DNA of 37,920 nucleotides, taken from Cyanobacteriota bacterium erpe_2018_sw_21hr_WHONDRS-SW48-000092_B_bin.40 (GTDB lineage Bacteria > Cyanobacteriota > Vampirovibrionia > Obscuribacterales > Obscuribacteraceae). The first letter of the stretch is position 1; each line of letters starts with the position of its first letter. The stretch spans positions 1 through 37,920 of the forward strand of contig JAUPUU010000455.1 in the NCBI GenBank assembly GCA_030917395.1, given 5' to 3'. The translations under genes and the position numbers were made by a program. Below the pieces are notes generated by a model. The model saw only the letters and a program-made list of their open reading frames with translations. It did not search any database and had not been told where the DNA came from. Below, in pieces: positions 6,457 through 14,616 of the stretch.

Positions 6457-6933
6457 ATGACTGACAAAACAGAAAAGAAGACTGATACTAGCTCTGCGAA
6501 TAATTCGATTGCCGAATTTGTCAAAGCTACATCCGTAGCAGAGTCGAACGCTGAGGCCCCTGGCGAGCCTGCTAAGCAAGCACCGATGGATGGAAGTACT
6601 GAAGTCTCACCAATGGATCGAGGGGCCGAAGACGAGCTTGATGGCTCTGCTCCACCTAAAGAGGGCGAGACCGTTGCATCTAAGAAGGCGAAGGCCCCAG
6701 CAGCTGCAGCGCCAGAGGAATCGAAGGCGGCGGATTCAAAGGCAGCAGAGGCAAAGCCAAAAGATGGCGCCACTGAAGAGCCCAAGGGCGATGATACTGC
6801 TGCCATAGAAGAGGCTAAGGATGTACAAGAAGTTGGTGCTCATATCGGGCGACCAGATAGCAAAGTCACTTCTAATTCGCCAGAGAAGAAAGCAGAACCA
6901 GCTGAGCATGTGGATTTAGAGAAGTCAGCCTAA
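6457..6933 (+). CDS. Disordered Ala/Glu/Lys-rich protein, unknown function
   Basis: 158 residues, no signal peptide, no membrane segment. The ATG at 6457 is preceded by a GAGGAAAGAGGGA purine tract; a TTG 21 bases upstream also opens the frame but lies inside that tract. The composition is almost entirely Ala, Glu, Lys, Asp, Ser, Thr and Pro (EGETVASKKAKAPAAAAPEE is typical), predicting an extended soluble protein. It resembles the tail of the preceding glycosidase-like protein in composition, but shares no exact repeat that I could find. Coding is supported by the ribosome site, the clean codon pattern and the lack of stops. No function is suggested. Confidence 0.55.
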   Translation: MTDKTEKKTDTSSANNSIAEFVKATSVAESNAEAPGEPAKQAPMDGSTEVSPMDRGAEDELDGSAPPKEGETVASKKAKAPAAAAPEESKAADSKAAEAKPKDGATEEPKGDDTAAIEEAKDVQEVGAHIGRPDSKVTSNSPEKKAEPAEHVDLEKSA

Positions 6934-6989
6934 GTTGACTGATCTAGCTCTTGATTCTAAATTTTCATTTTAGCCACTAGAGCAATTAT

Positions 6990-7395
6990 CTAATTGTGCA
7001 TTTCGTCTTCATCTAGGTGAACGCGTTGGCCGTGGCCAGGGAAGCTCCAGCTGAAGGTAAAGTGGTTTTGATAGAGTAAGACCATGTGGCCTTTCGTGTG
7101 ACCTGGTGTGGGTATTATTGTCAATTGCTCACCCAGGTCGCTTAGGAATTCACAATTAAGGCTGGCATTTACTGGCTGGGCCGACTGAATGTCGAGAACT
7201 ATTTCTGAACCTGGGGCGCTGTCGGCGTCGTCTAGGTGTACAATTCTTTTGGCATTAAATGCGGTGGCATATGGCAGACCGTTCGCTGAATATCTGTGGC
7301 GCCAGTTGTCTGCAGGTGTCGCAGTTAATGCAAGTGCGGTCAACAAAGAATTGACCTTCTGCATTATCGCTGTATCGCTCTTTTGGATTGGCCAT
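6990..7395 (-). pseudogene. Ferredoxin/metallo-beta-lactamase fusion gene, frameshifted and deleted
   Basis: Two overlapping minus-strand frames together recall the family that joins a short 4Fe-4S ferredoxin domain to an MBL-fold hydrolase. From the ATG at 7393-7395 the first frame reads EGQFFVDRTCINCDTCRQLA, the CxxCxxC start of the ferredoxin domain, and hits a stop at 7255-7257. The second frame picks up with AFNAKRIVHLDDAD, IIPTPGHTKGHMVLLY and FPGHGQRVHLDEDEMH, the later part of the MBL domain. Missing are the rest of the ferredoxin, the HxHxDH zinc motif, and a block between LLYQNHFTF and the WSFPGHG end. At least two deletions and a frame change have therefore occurred, and the gene cannot make a working enzyme. 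Confidence 0.8.
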
Positions 7396-7536
7396 ATCGC
7401 TATGATACTTTAGATTTCAGTCGCGAAGTATAATTGGAGAGCGGTTCTGTGTTTCCAGTGAGTCTAAAGTTGGGCAAAGCTACCAAGGCTTCTGGTGCTG
7501 AAGTTCCACGGATATAAGATTGAGTGAAGATCCAAA

Positions 7537-8460
7537 TTGAGCGGTCAGAATAGCAGTGATTGTGAATTTGTAGTTCCTAGCGGAGGCATGCGTTCGCTGG
7601 TCGTTAATGCCGCTTTGTTAGACGCAAGCATTATCACCATGGCTATGGCGTTTATCGTTTTCTTTACTTTAGTTTGTGCATCGAAGCCGCCTATTTTCTT
7701 TTGGTTTGCACCAAGCTTCTCTTTCTACTACGGTTGTTTGGCATTCGGCAATTTGTCTGATTTGAATTTGCGTTTAGTCTGTTTGGTTGGCTTCGTAGCA
7801 ACTCTGATTCCGTGCGTCTACGATCGGCTGGTCAAGCGTTTTCTGAAAGACGTAAGCCTTGGTGAATACCTTATGGGGCTGGGTGGCTTTTGTGCTGAAG
7901 TCGAACGGGCAGAGGTGGGAAGGAGTTTTCTAGCCTATTATTTGATTCCTTCAGTGGTCTCAATTCTTTCAGTTTTTCTGCTGTGGCAGTTTGACCAGGT
8001 AAAGCTTTTGGACCTTAACAAAATATATTTGTCTGCAATGCTTGTGACTGTTTCGATTGTCTATTTTGGTAGTTTGAGCGCGATCAGACTGCGCGCCAAA
8101 TTGGCTGAGCTATCAGCTCTCGGGCCGCGAAGAATGATCAAGGCTGAGTACGTCGCCTTTCTCCGTGTTGAGGGAAGGCAGAAGCGGGATTTGGTCCTGA
8201 TTTTCGCAATTAACGTTTGTCTTGTGATGTATCTGCACTTTTCAAATCGTCAATACTTGCACGGTCTGCTTACTTTTCCGAGTTTAGGTTTGCTGCAATT
8301 GCAGCAACTGGTTTGGCTGTTTATTGGAGTTCCCTTTATGAGAGCTTTGAGATTTGAGACGGCTATGTCTTTAGTTTTTTGTGTTCTCTTTCTTTTTCCC
8401 TTCATACTTCTTCTTAATTTGGCACCAAATTTTTGCATACTGCTATGCCCTGCTCGTTAA
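7537..8460 (+). CDS. Polytopic membrane protein, unknown function
   Basis: Up to 307 residues. The frame opens with TTG at 7537; an ATG at 7588 directly follows CGGAGG but with too short a gap, so the start is uncertain. About seven hydrophobic segments are visible. The first is near residues 28-50 (TMAMAFIVFFTLVCAS), further ones span about 55-95, and others lie near 125-150, 160-185, 225-245, 248-270 and 275-300. Between them are basic loops (YDRLVKRFLKD, IRLRAKLAEL). I see no transporter signature, catalytic motif or RDD pattern. A small hairpin with a T-run at the stop supports a single-gene transcript. It lies between a pseudogene and a convergent DUF4272 gene. Confidence 0.6.
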   Translation: MSGQNSSDCEFVVPSGGMRSLVVNAALLDASIITMAMAFIVFFTLVCASKPPIFFWFAPSFSFYYGCLAFGNLSDLNLRLVCLVGFVATLIPCVYDRLVKRFLKDVSLGEYLMGLGGFCAEVERAEVGRSFLAYYLIPSVVSILSVFLLWQFDQVKLLDLNKIYLSAMLVTVSIVYFGSLSAIRLRAKLAELSALGPRRMIKAEYVAFLRVEGRQKRDLVLIFAINVCLVMYLHFSNRQYLHGLLTFPSLGLLQLQQLVWLFIGVPFMRALRFETAMSLVFCVLFLFPFILLLNLAPNFCILLCPAR

Positions 8461-8480
8461 TCGAGCTTCGCACTTTTTTT
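8452..8480 (+). terminator. Short hairpin with T-run at the end of the membrane-protein gene
   Basis: GCTCG-TTAAT-CGAGC forms a 5-bp stem overlapping the TAA stop, and is followed by TTCGCAC and seven T's. It is short but has the right layout for an intrinsic terminator. Confidence 0.5.
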
Positions 8481-8520
8481 CATTTTGGATCTTGCTCCTT
8501 GAGTCAAATCTGTTATAGGG

Positions 8521-9279
8521 CTAAGTTGATGTATCTATCTCAGAGTAAATTGGATTGTACCCCAGGAGCCAAGTCGCCGCGTGATGCCTTTCCCTCGCCA
8601 CGCTCATGATATGACTGAAGATCTCTGCTGGCGCTTTGTCGATTTTTTGCCCCGAGATTGCTAAATCACCGTCAATCATTTTAAACATCGATGTATCGAG
8701 TGGGCCAAACCAGACTTCTTGGCCTACTTTTTTGAAATCCATAATTTCTGAACTCACTAAGTAGTCGCGAAGTCGCCAGTGAAGCGACCATAGCTGATTG
8801 TGATAGGACAAAATTTCTAGCTCTGTGCGCAAATTCGGAGCCTTGATTATTTCTTGTGCTGATACGTACAGAGTATTAAGGAGAAGCCCAGTATCAACTG
8901 ATTCATCGTATAGTGGTTGCTGGATTAGATTGAGAGCCCAGGCCAGTACCGCTAGGCCTTCTATGCGCCACGAAGAATTTATACACGTTCGCTCACTAAG
9001 CGTGCCAATTGGTGATTGAAGGATTTCCTTCTCTTCTGGTTCGAGCTCGTCGAAAGCAGCGACCTTGGTCGCCCAGGTGATTATTGACTTGTGTTGTCTT
9101 TCTCTTTCAGTAGGTGTTTCGTCGGGTTCCACCCGCTCAACTACTGCCCGAGCGGTGATCGCTGCAAGAGCAAGGGCTCGACGAGCTATGCGAATAGGCG
9201 ATGGTGGAATCGGGTGTTCTATTTCGTCTGGATCATGCGGTATTGGGTTCAATGAGCTAGACCTTGGTTCTGTTTGCAT
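8521..9279 (-). CDS. DUF4272 domain protein
   Basis: 252 residues, cytoplasmic, no signal or membrane segment. After a Pro-rich N terminus (about 30 residues) comes a helical segment RIARRALALAAITARAVVER, then the DUF4272 core: SWRIEGLAVLAWALNLIQ near residues 103-120, the 'ELEILSYHNQLWSLHWRLRD' region near 155-175, and ERHHAATWLLGY near 229-240. The WR.E...LaWAL and RH.A..WL.Gy signatures are those I know for this family of unknown biochemical function. It stands alone between a convergent membrane-protein gene and a divergent protease gene. Confidence 0.8.
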   Translation of the reverse strand: MQTEPRSSSLNPIPHDPDEIEHPIPPSPIRIARRALALAAITARAVVERVEPDETPTERERQHKSIITWATKVAAFDELEPEEKEILQSPIGTLSERTCINSSWRIEGLAVLAWALNLIQQPLYDESVDTGLLLNTLYVSAQEIIKAPNLRTELEILSYHNQLWSLHWRLRDYLVSSEIMDFKKVGQEVWFGPLDTSMFKMIDGDLAISGQKIDKAPAEIFSHIMSVARERHHAATWLLGYNPIYSEIDTST

Positions 9280-9348
9280 TTTGTTATTCTACCCGCTGCA
9301 TTGTGGGACAATCAGTAGCATGTCGGCAAAGATTATGGACGGTGCTGC

Positions 9349-11583
9349 ATGCTGCGGTTTGAAAAACACATTTTGATCAAAGCAGCGCATTTTGCCATAG
9401 TTCTAATCTTTGCGTTTTCACAGACGAACATCGCAGCTGCTGCCCCGTCGACTGATCTATTGAAGCAAGCACAAATTTTGAGAGATCAAAATAAGAACGA
9501 TGCTGCTATAGCTTGCTTAAATACCTTGATAAAGAAACAACCGAGGAATGCGCTGGCCTATGCAAACCGGGCCGCAAATTATGTGGATACTAGGCGCTAT
9601 CATGACGCACTTAACGACAGCACTAAGGCCATTGCATTGCAACCAAGGTTGGCTTTAGGTTATGCCATGAGAGGCCTAGCTTACGACGGACTAGAGAGTT
9701 ATCGAAGAGAAATTGAAGAGTGCAGCAAGGCAATCGCGCTTGACTCGAGGAACTACAAATTCTATTTATATCGTGCTGCTGCCTATCTAAACTTGAAGCA
9801 ATATAAGAACGCTGTCCTAGACTGCAACAAAGCTTTGAGCCTCACGGCCGAGGCTGATCCATACAGCGAACGCGGTTATGTATACTGTGTTCAAGGTAAT
9901 TATGAAAGAGCTGTGGCTGACTATACTACTGCTATCAAAATAGCTCCTCAGGTTTCAAACATATATTTATTGCGCGCCTACGCTTATCAACGTCTCGGTC
10001 AATTTCAAAAACAGATTTTGGATCTGACTGCTGCCGCTAGAATTGAGCCAAAGTCGGTAGACGCCTACGAGTACCGTGGTTCCGCATACTACGGACTGGG
10101 GCAATTCCAAAATGCCATTGCCGATTGCAACATGGCAATGAAGCTAGATTCTGCTTCTGAGTATGCGTGTTTTACTGCTGCTGATGCTTACGAAGAACTT
10201 GGATTGAGTGACAAAGCGCTTGAGCTGCGGACCAAGCTTCTAGAGCGTGACCGCAATGATGCATATCGGTGGTATTCTCGAGCAAGAGTCTATGAACGAA
10301 TTGGAAAGCACGGGCAAGCTCTCTCTGATTTCCGAAAAGTCAACGAGCTTGCTAGCCCCAGCGATCGACTCCAAATGGACCGTTGCATTCCATTGGTAGA
10401 AATCAATAAACTTTATGAGGCTGATGAGAGACCTCAAGAGAGAATCAATAATCAACTTCATGGCAGGGCCGTTGTTTTGCCATTTCAATATGATGACAGT
10501 GGTCACTTCCATGTGCCAGTGCAAGTCAATGGCCATTCCTTGCGGTTAATGCTTGATACTGGTTGTGGCCACTCGGATCTGTGGAAACAGGCAATGCCTG
10601 GTATTGCTGATATCGATAAGACTGAATTGCGCGGCACCTATGCTAACGGAAGTGAGTATAAGTTCGGGTCTTTCCGTGCGAGAGATTTGAAACTGGGCGT
10701 TCTAACCCTGTCGAATGTGGCCATGGCTGTCGATGATGGACTGGTTGGCCATAATTCTATCAGTGGATTTTTGGGCGGCAATATCTTGGAGAATTTTGTG
10801 GTTACAGTCGACTATAAGAATAATCAAGTAATTTTGGCTAGCTCGTCCCCGCAAAGAAAATCGAAGAATGCAATTGTCGTGCCGATGTGGATGCGCCATC
10901 ATCGACCGCATTGTAGTGTCAGGTTGGATGGGAAATTGGAGGTTGCGGCACTGCTAGATACAGGATGCCCTTTTAGTCTGTCGGCCGACTCACTCCTAAA
11001 GCCTATTTTGACGAAAAAATTGGACTATAAGGAGCATATATTTGGGCCGTGGCTAGGTGAGCTGAGAAGCGAATTTGTTCGCTTTAAAAGTGTTAGCATT
11101 GCCGCTGCCGAGTTTGAAGCGCCAATTTTTGATGTCTACCCGGCGGCCGAGGCTCCTCAGGCGGCTGATGAGGTTATTCTAGGCAACGACTTTCTTAGCG
11201 GGTTTAGGTCGGTTACCTTCGACTATCCAGCTAGACGAATAATTTTCGAGCCTAATGAGGGCTCCTCAAAATCTGCTATGCATTTGTATCGGGCGGGGCG
11301 TTTCTATCTGGCTCATGGCGAAGAGAGATTGGCAATTGCCGCTTTCAGCAAAGCGATGACCTTAGATAGGGCTTTGGTCGAGGAGAGTTATTACTATAGA
11401 GGGACGGCCTTTGAGAATCTAAAGCAGTATCCGCAAGCCATCGCCGACTGTAATGCCTTGCTCAAGCTTAAACCTAAAGCCTACTGGGCGTATTACTTGC
11501 GGGGCCGTATATACGAAAAGATGGGAGAAAAACGATTGGCTGAAAGAGATCGGCAAATGGAGAGAAAGTTGCATGGCCATTGA
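9349..11583 (+). CDS. Secreted TPR protein with two retropepsin-like aspartyl protease domains
   Basis: 744 residues, with a signal peptide at about 1-32 (IKAAHFAIVLIFAFSQTNIA). Residues 34-350 contain about eight TPR units (AYANRAANYVDTRRYHDALN, AIALQPRLALGYAMRGLAYD and similar). Two aspartyl-protease lobes follow. Lobe 1 has LMLDTGCGHSDL (Asp403) and GFLGGNILENFVVTVDY; lobe 2 has ALLDTGCPFSLS (Asp537) and VILGNDFLSGFRSVTFDY. Each has the D-T-G plus later hydrophobic-Gly (flap/psi-loop) pattern of retropepsin-like bacterial proteases, so a single chain could supply both catalytic Asp residues. The usual DTGA is DTGC in both. Two more TPR units close the protein. A role in envelope proteolysis, with TPRs for partner binding, is inferred. 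The ATG at 9349 lacks a clear ribosome site. Confidence 0.82.
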   Translation: MLRFEKHILIKAAHFAIVLIFAFSQTNIAAAAPSTDLLKQAQILRDQNKNDAAIACLNTLIKKQPRNALAYANRAANYVDTRRYHDALNDSTKAIALQPRLALGYAMRGLAYDGLESYRREIEECSKAIALDSRNYKFYLYRAAAYLNLKQYKNAVLDCNKALSLTAEADPYSERGYVYCVQGNYERAVADYTTAIKIAPQVSNIYLLRAYAYQRLGQFQKQILDLTAAARIEPKSVDAYEYRGSAYYGLGQFQNAIADCNMAMKLDSASEYACFTAADAYEELGLSDKALELRTKLLERDRNDAYRWYSRARVYERIGKHGQALSDFRKVNELASPSDRLQMDRCIPLVEINKLYEADERPQERINNQLHGRAVVLPFQYDDSGHFHVPVQVNGHSLRLMLDTGCGHSDLWKQAMPGIADIDKTELRGTYANGSEYKFGSFRARDLKLGVLTLSNVAMAVDDGLVGHNSISGFLGGNILENFVVTVDYKNNQVILASSSPQRKSKNAIVVPMWMRHHRPHCSVRLDGKLEVAALLDTGCPFSLSADSLLKPILTKKLDYKEHIFGPWLGELRSEFVRFKSVSIAAAEFEAPIFDVYPAAEAPQAADEVILGNDFLSGFRSVTFDYPARRIIFEPNEGSSKSAMHLYRAGRFYLAHGEERLAIAAFSKAMTLDRALVEESYYYRGTAFENLKQYPQAIADCNALLKLKPKAYWAYYLRGRIYEKMGEKRLAERDRQMERKLHGH

Positions 11584-11647
11584 TTTGAGACAGGTAAGGA
11601 TATTGCTCCTGTGCGGCGGTTGGCGGTTTGTGATGAATTGGTTTTAC

Positions 11648-12955
11648 TCAATCAATTTTGATCTGGCGATGACCCCGGGCATACTGCTTGGCTTTCTCTT
11701 CGCCAATACCGGCTTCAGCAGCAAACTCTGGCCACCGCGCCACCACTTCTTGAACTTCCCTCACAATTTCTTTTGCGCGACCACGTTTCAGTGACACAGC
11801 CTTTTCACAGACCAGAAGATCGTCAATGGTGAAATTGTCGCGTTTTCCATTAATAGACATTTGATGCTGGTTTGTCCATTCGCCCTGGGCGTTCCAGCTG
11901 TATATCAGGTCGTACGCCGGTGATAATGACCAATTTCCCGATCGGTCCATAAGGAAAGCGATATTCTTTGTGTGATCGTCATGGTTTCTTGCAAGCACAT
12001 TGAATACCATTCGACGGAACTGCTGTTCTATAGGTTTCATGCCGAGTCCCAGGCGGCGCATCACTAGCATTGCCTGCTCATAGGAATAAGCACCAGCAAG
12101 GTTGAAGTCGTAGTGCGCCATGCCGCAAAGAGACTGCATGTGAATTTTGTCGCCAAGATCTGTTCTATCAAAGCGCTTCGTCATAAAGTGACTGCGGCCA
12201 TTCTCTTGCAAAATTCGACACTGGGTCATTTCTATTCCGGCTCTGGTGGCCATAAGATAGTAGGCAAATTCAACCAGGCCGTAACCAGAAGGATCGGCTA
12301 TCTCTTTGTCTTTGTTGTTGGTTATACCGTCGAATTTTAGCAACCAGTACGTATAGCCTTCTGGTGCCTTGACTTGTCCTGACCTAATCTCATTGGTGTT
12401 TTCGTTCCAGGCAATTAGTGCTTTAGCGCGAGCGCCGCCGGCCGAGGAACTCACTCTGACGATGTCGAGCATTGCCGCTTCTTTTTCGCTTCTTGAACCA
12501 GCTAGTGAGCCTGCGAAATGCTCTCGCTCTGTCAATATCTGACTGGCTAGGTCTACTAGTTCGGGCATATCGACGGCTTTCGATTCATCCATGGTCATTT
12601 GTGGTGGAGCGAATTCGAGTGCCCCCATGCCGCGCTTTCCGGTGTAGCACAAGCGTTCAACAGCATCAAACGATCCGGGCAAGCGCCCTTGCGAGGCGAG
12701 CCATGCATCAATAACAGCGTTGCCGAACTTGTCTGGTAGTGCGTCTGCTAGCATTCCTGGCAGGCCGTAGAACGATTGTTTGTTGAGATCGGGGAACGAG
12801 AATACTTCGCGTGAAAGTCTCATCGTTAGAGGGGCTACGTTGATGCCGCTCGATCCAAATTGGTCAGTGTATTGAAATGTAGCAACTCCACCCGGTTGCT
12901 CCAAGTTTACGGCACCAATAGTGGTGCCCCAGAGGTTGACCCAAGCATTACTCAT
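11648..12955 (-). CDS. hipA: HipA-type serine/threonine kinase toxin
   Basis: 435 residues, the usual HipA length. In the studied member HipA phosphorylates glutamyl-tRNA synthetase and causes dormancy. Seen: an N-terminal subdomain with FYGLPGMLADALPDKFGN, a Gly-rich loop SSSAGGARAKAL near residues 170-180, the catalytic segment LARNHDDHTKN (Asp326, equivalent to Asp309 of E. coli HipA) and the metal-binding SPAYDL (Asp349). All key residues are present, so it is probably active. The ATG at 12953-12955 overlaps the hipB stop by four bases (ATGA), which fixes the start and implies translational coupling. It is convergent with the protease gene, with a 64-base gap. Confidence 0.93.
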   Translation of the reverse strand: MSNAWVNLWGTTIGAVNLEQPGGVATFQYTDQFGSSGINVAPLTMRLSREVFSFPDLNKQSFYGLPGMLADALPDKFGNAVIDAWLASQGRLPGSFDAVERLCYTGKRGMGALEFAPPQMTMDESKAVDMPELVDLASQILTEREHFAGSLAGSRSEKEAAMLDIVRVSSSAGGARAKALIAWNENTNEIRSGQVKAPEGYTYWLLKFDGITNNKDKEIADPSGYGLVEFAYYLMATRAGIEMTQCRILQENGRSHFMTKRFDRTDLGDKIHMQSLCGMAHYDFNLAGAYSYEQAMLVMRRLGLGMKPIEQQFRRMVFNVLARNHDDHTKNIAFLMDRSGNWSLSPAYDLIYSWNAQGEWTNQHQMSINGKRDNFTIDDLLVCEKAVSLKRGRAKEIVREVQEVVARWPEFAAEAGIGEEKAKQYARGHRQIKID

Positions 12956-13293
12956 TCGTCGCCCCATTTCCAGCCACGATTAGTCGAGACGTTTCGCTTG
13001 CGCGCACGCTGCCGGTGATCGCGCTCCATTTGGGCGCGCTCTACGGGGCTAATCGATTGAGATGGAATTAGTGCTTCAAGTCTTTCGGTCAGGTGAAGCG
13101 CTCTCATGAGACGAAGAAGGCTAACAAAATCGGTTGGCAGTCCCTTCTCTATTCGGGCAAGAGTCGGCCGGGTGATGCCAGCTTCTTCGGCTACCTCAGC
13201 CTGGGTGAGGTTGCGGTTTAGCCTCAGTTGAGATAAGCGATGACCAATTTCTTTCAGGATTGCTTCGTCAGTGAGATAAGATTCAATGTTCAT
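12952..13293 (-). CDS. hipB: HipB-type antitoxin, XRE-family repressor
   Basis: 113 residues from the ATG at 13291-13293; a TTG seven codons upstream also opens the frame. The HTH covers about residues 13-65: IGHRLSQLRLNRNLTQAEVA then EEAGITRPTLARIEKG, a standard Cro/C1 fold. In this family HipB binds operator palindromes upstream of its own gene and neutralises HipA in a complex. The tail (ERAQMERDHRQRARKRNVST) is longer and more basic than in E. coli HipB and may make the HipA contact. The gene overlaps hipA by four bases. Palindromic AT-rich sites lie 30-60 bases upstream. Confidence 0.9.
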   Translation of the reverse strand: MNIESYLTDEAILKEIGHRLSQLRLNRNLTQAEVAEEAGITRPTLARIEKGLPTDFVSLLRLMRALHLTERLEALIPSQSISPVERAQMERDHRQRARKRNVSTNRGWKWGDE

Positions 13294-13322
13294 AATGCAT
13301 ATTCTGCTTTGCAAAAAGGTGC

Positions 13323-13353
13323 AATTATCAATTTAATGATAATTAGAATTATC
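13323..13353 (-). promoter_or_regulatory. Probable HipB operator, overlapping palindromes
   Basis: AATTATCA-atttaa-TGATAATT (13323-13344) and GATAATT-ag-AATTATC (13338-13353) share their middle arm, giving three alternating half-sites just upstream of hipB. This is what a dimeric XRE autoregulator would bind. The central arm is shared, so two dimers could not fill both palindromes in the same way. Confidence 0.65.
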
Positions 13354-13370
13354 ACTATTGTACGCGTCGG

Positions 13371-13421
13371 TTAGTGTAAAGTCTATATAGCATTACAAGC
13401 TAAGATTGGACTTAGTGTAAA
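13371..13421. repeat. Direct repeat TTAGTGTAAA upstream of hipB
   Basis: TTAGTGTAAA occurs at 13371-13380 and again at 13412-13421, four helical turns apart (41 bases), within the 160-base gap before hipB. It may be a second operator set or a promoter repeat. Confidence 0.4.
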
Positions 13422-13452
13422 TCATAGTTTGCATTAATGCATTACTAGGTGC

Positions 13453-14616
13453 TCAAGGCTTTTGCACTGCCCACCAAATTGAGTAGAGCAGCGAAAGTAC
13501 AAAGATAGTAAACAGAGTAATTTTGATCCAGCTGTAGGGGCGCTCACCCTGCACTTCTCCTGTGCGAGCATTAACTACAACTTGATAGAGTTTCTGTTGC
13601 AGGCGGTAAGCGCCAACATAGACAGGAAGCAGAATGTGCTTGAAAGTAATAGCAGCATGCTGCGTTTGCACTGACAGTATTCTCTGCTCGTCCCCGCCAA
13701 TCTGATAGCAAATATCGTTTTCTATTACCCGAGCCATAACGGTCTGCGCTTTCTCGAAGCCCTCAGATAAAGTGACCTGATAGCGCTCGGCTTTGTATCC
13801 AGCCAGAAAGGCTGGATCAAAAGGCTTTAGCTCTGGTAGGTCCCAGGGCTCTAGCTCAGCGAGTGCCTTGGCCGGTAGTGACTTGGTGCCCGAAATCAAA
13901 ACATCATCAAACCAGCGTGTCACTGTGCCGGCAGCTGGATACCAAGCCGTTCTGCGCACTTGTCGGCTGGCTTGTACCTGGTTGCCATTCGAATCTGTCT
14001 CGGTGTAGTATTCGGTTTCATAGTAGTACTCACCGCGTTGGCCGGTGTAGTGGCTGGTTGTGTGCGAATCGTAAGTCCAGAATGGAATATACATACCCGA
14101 GATGCCGCCAGGTACTGCAAAGCGCTTCAATGCATCGGGAGCAAACCAGCGGGTGGCAATCCAATCTTTGATTGCCTCAGTCGCGGCACTTTTCTCTATG
14201 CGAAAAGGAAGAACTGCAGCTGGTGCCAGTATTGGGTCTGGCGATTTGGCTTGGGCTACAAGAGCGGCGCCACAGAAGCTGCACTGACTTGCTGTAACAG
14301 GCGGAGTGAAAGTGACTTTGGCGCCACAGCTCTTGCAGTCAACTTCAAGGGTGTCAGGAGCAAGTTCGATTAATTGCTCTGGCAGAAGTTTTAAGTAGCG
14401 CTCGTAATCGCATTCGACAATTGCTTCTTTGCTCTCGGCTATCTCTTCTTTGTGTTGGCAATACTGGCAAGTGAGGGCGCCATCTTTAGGCTCGAAAAGC
14501 AGGTCGGCGCCGCACCCGGGGCAGCGGTAGCGCCGTACTTTTTCGATCAGGCTTGGCTCTTTTTGTTGGTTACCTTGCGCACTTTGCTCAAGTGAAGTTT
14601 TCTCTGGCGAACTCAT
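13453..14616 (-). CDS. Double zinc-ribbon protein with C-terminal membrane anchor
   Basis: 387 residues. Two zinc ribbons open the protein: CPGC...CQYC (Cys32, 35, 50, 53) and CKSC...CSFC (Cys94, 97, 112, 115). Then comes a beta-rich domain of about 240 residues with a Tyr-rich segment (HYTGQRGEYYYETEYYTETD), and a single membrane helix near 366-383 (ITLFTIFVLSLLYSIWW) that leaves most of the protein in the cytoplasm. Databases often label such proteins 'TFIIB-type zinc ribbon' or, misleadingly, 'primosomal protein N'-like'; the function is unknown. The ATG overlaps the stop of the upstream gene by four bases (ATGA at 14613-14616), so the two are co-translated and probably act together at the membrane. 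Confidence 0.75.
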   Translation of the reverse strand: MSSPEKTSLEQSAQGNQQKEPSLIEKVRRYRCPGCGADLLFEPKDGALTCQYCQHKEEIAESKEAIVECDYERYLKLLPEQLIELAPDTLEVDCKSCGAKVTFTPPVTASQCSFCGAALVAQAKSPDPILAPAAVLPFRIEKSAATEAIKDWIATRWFAPDALKRFAVPGGISGMYIPFWTYDSHTTSHYTGQRGEYYYETEYYTETDSNGNQVQASRQVRRTAWYPAAGTVTRWFDDVLISGTKSLPAKALAELEPWDLPELKPFDPAFLAGYKAERYQVTLSEGFEKAQTVMARVIENDICYQIGGDEQRILSVQTQHAAITFKHILLPVYVGAYRLQQKLYQVVVNARTGEVQGERPYSWIKITLFTIFVLSLLYSIWWAVQKP

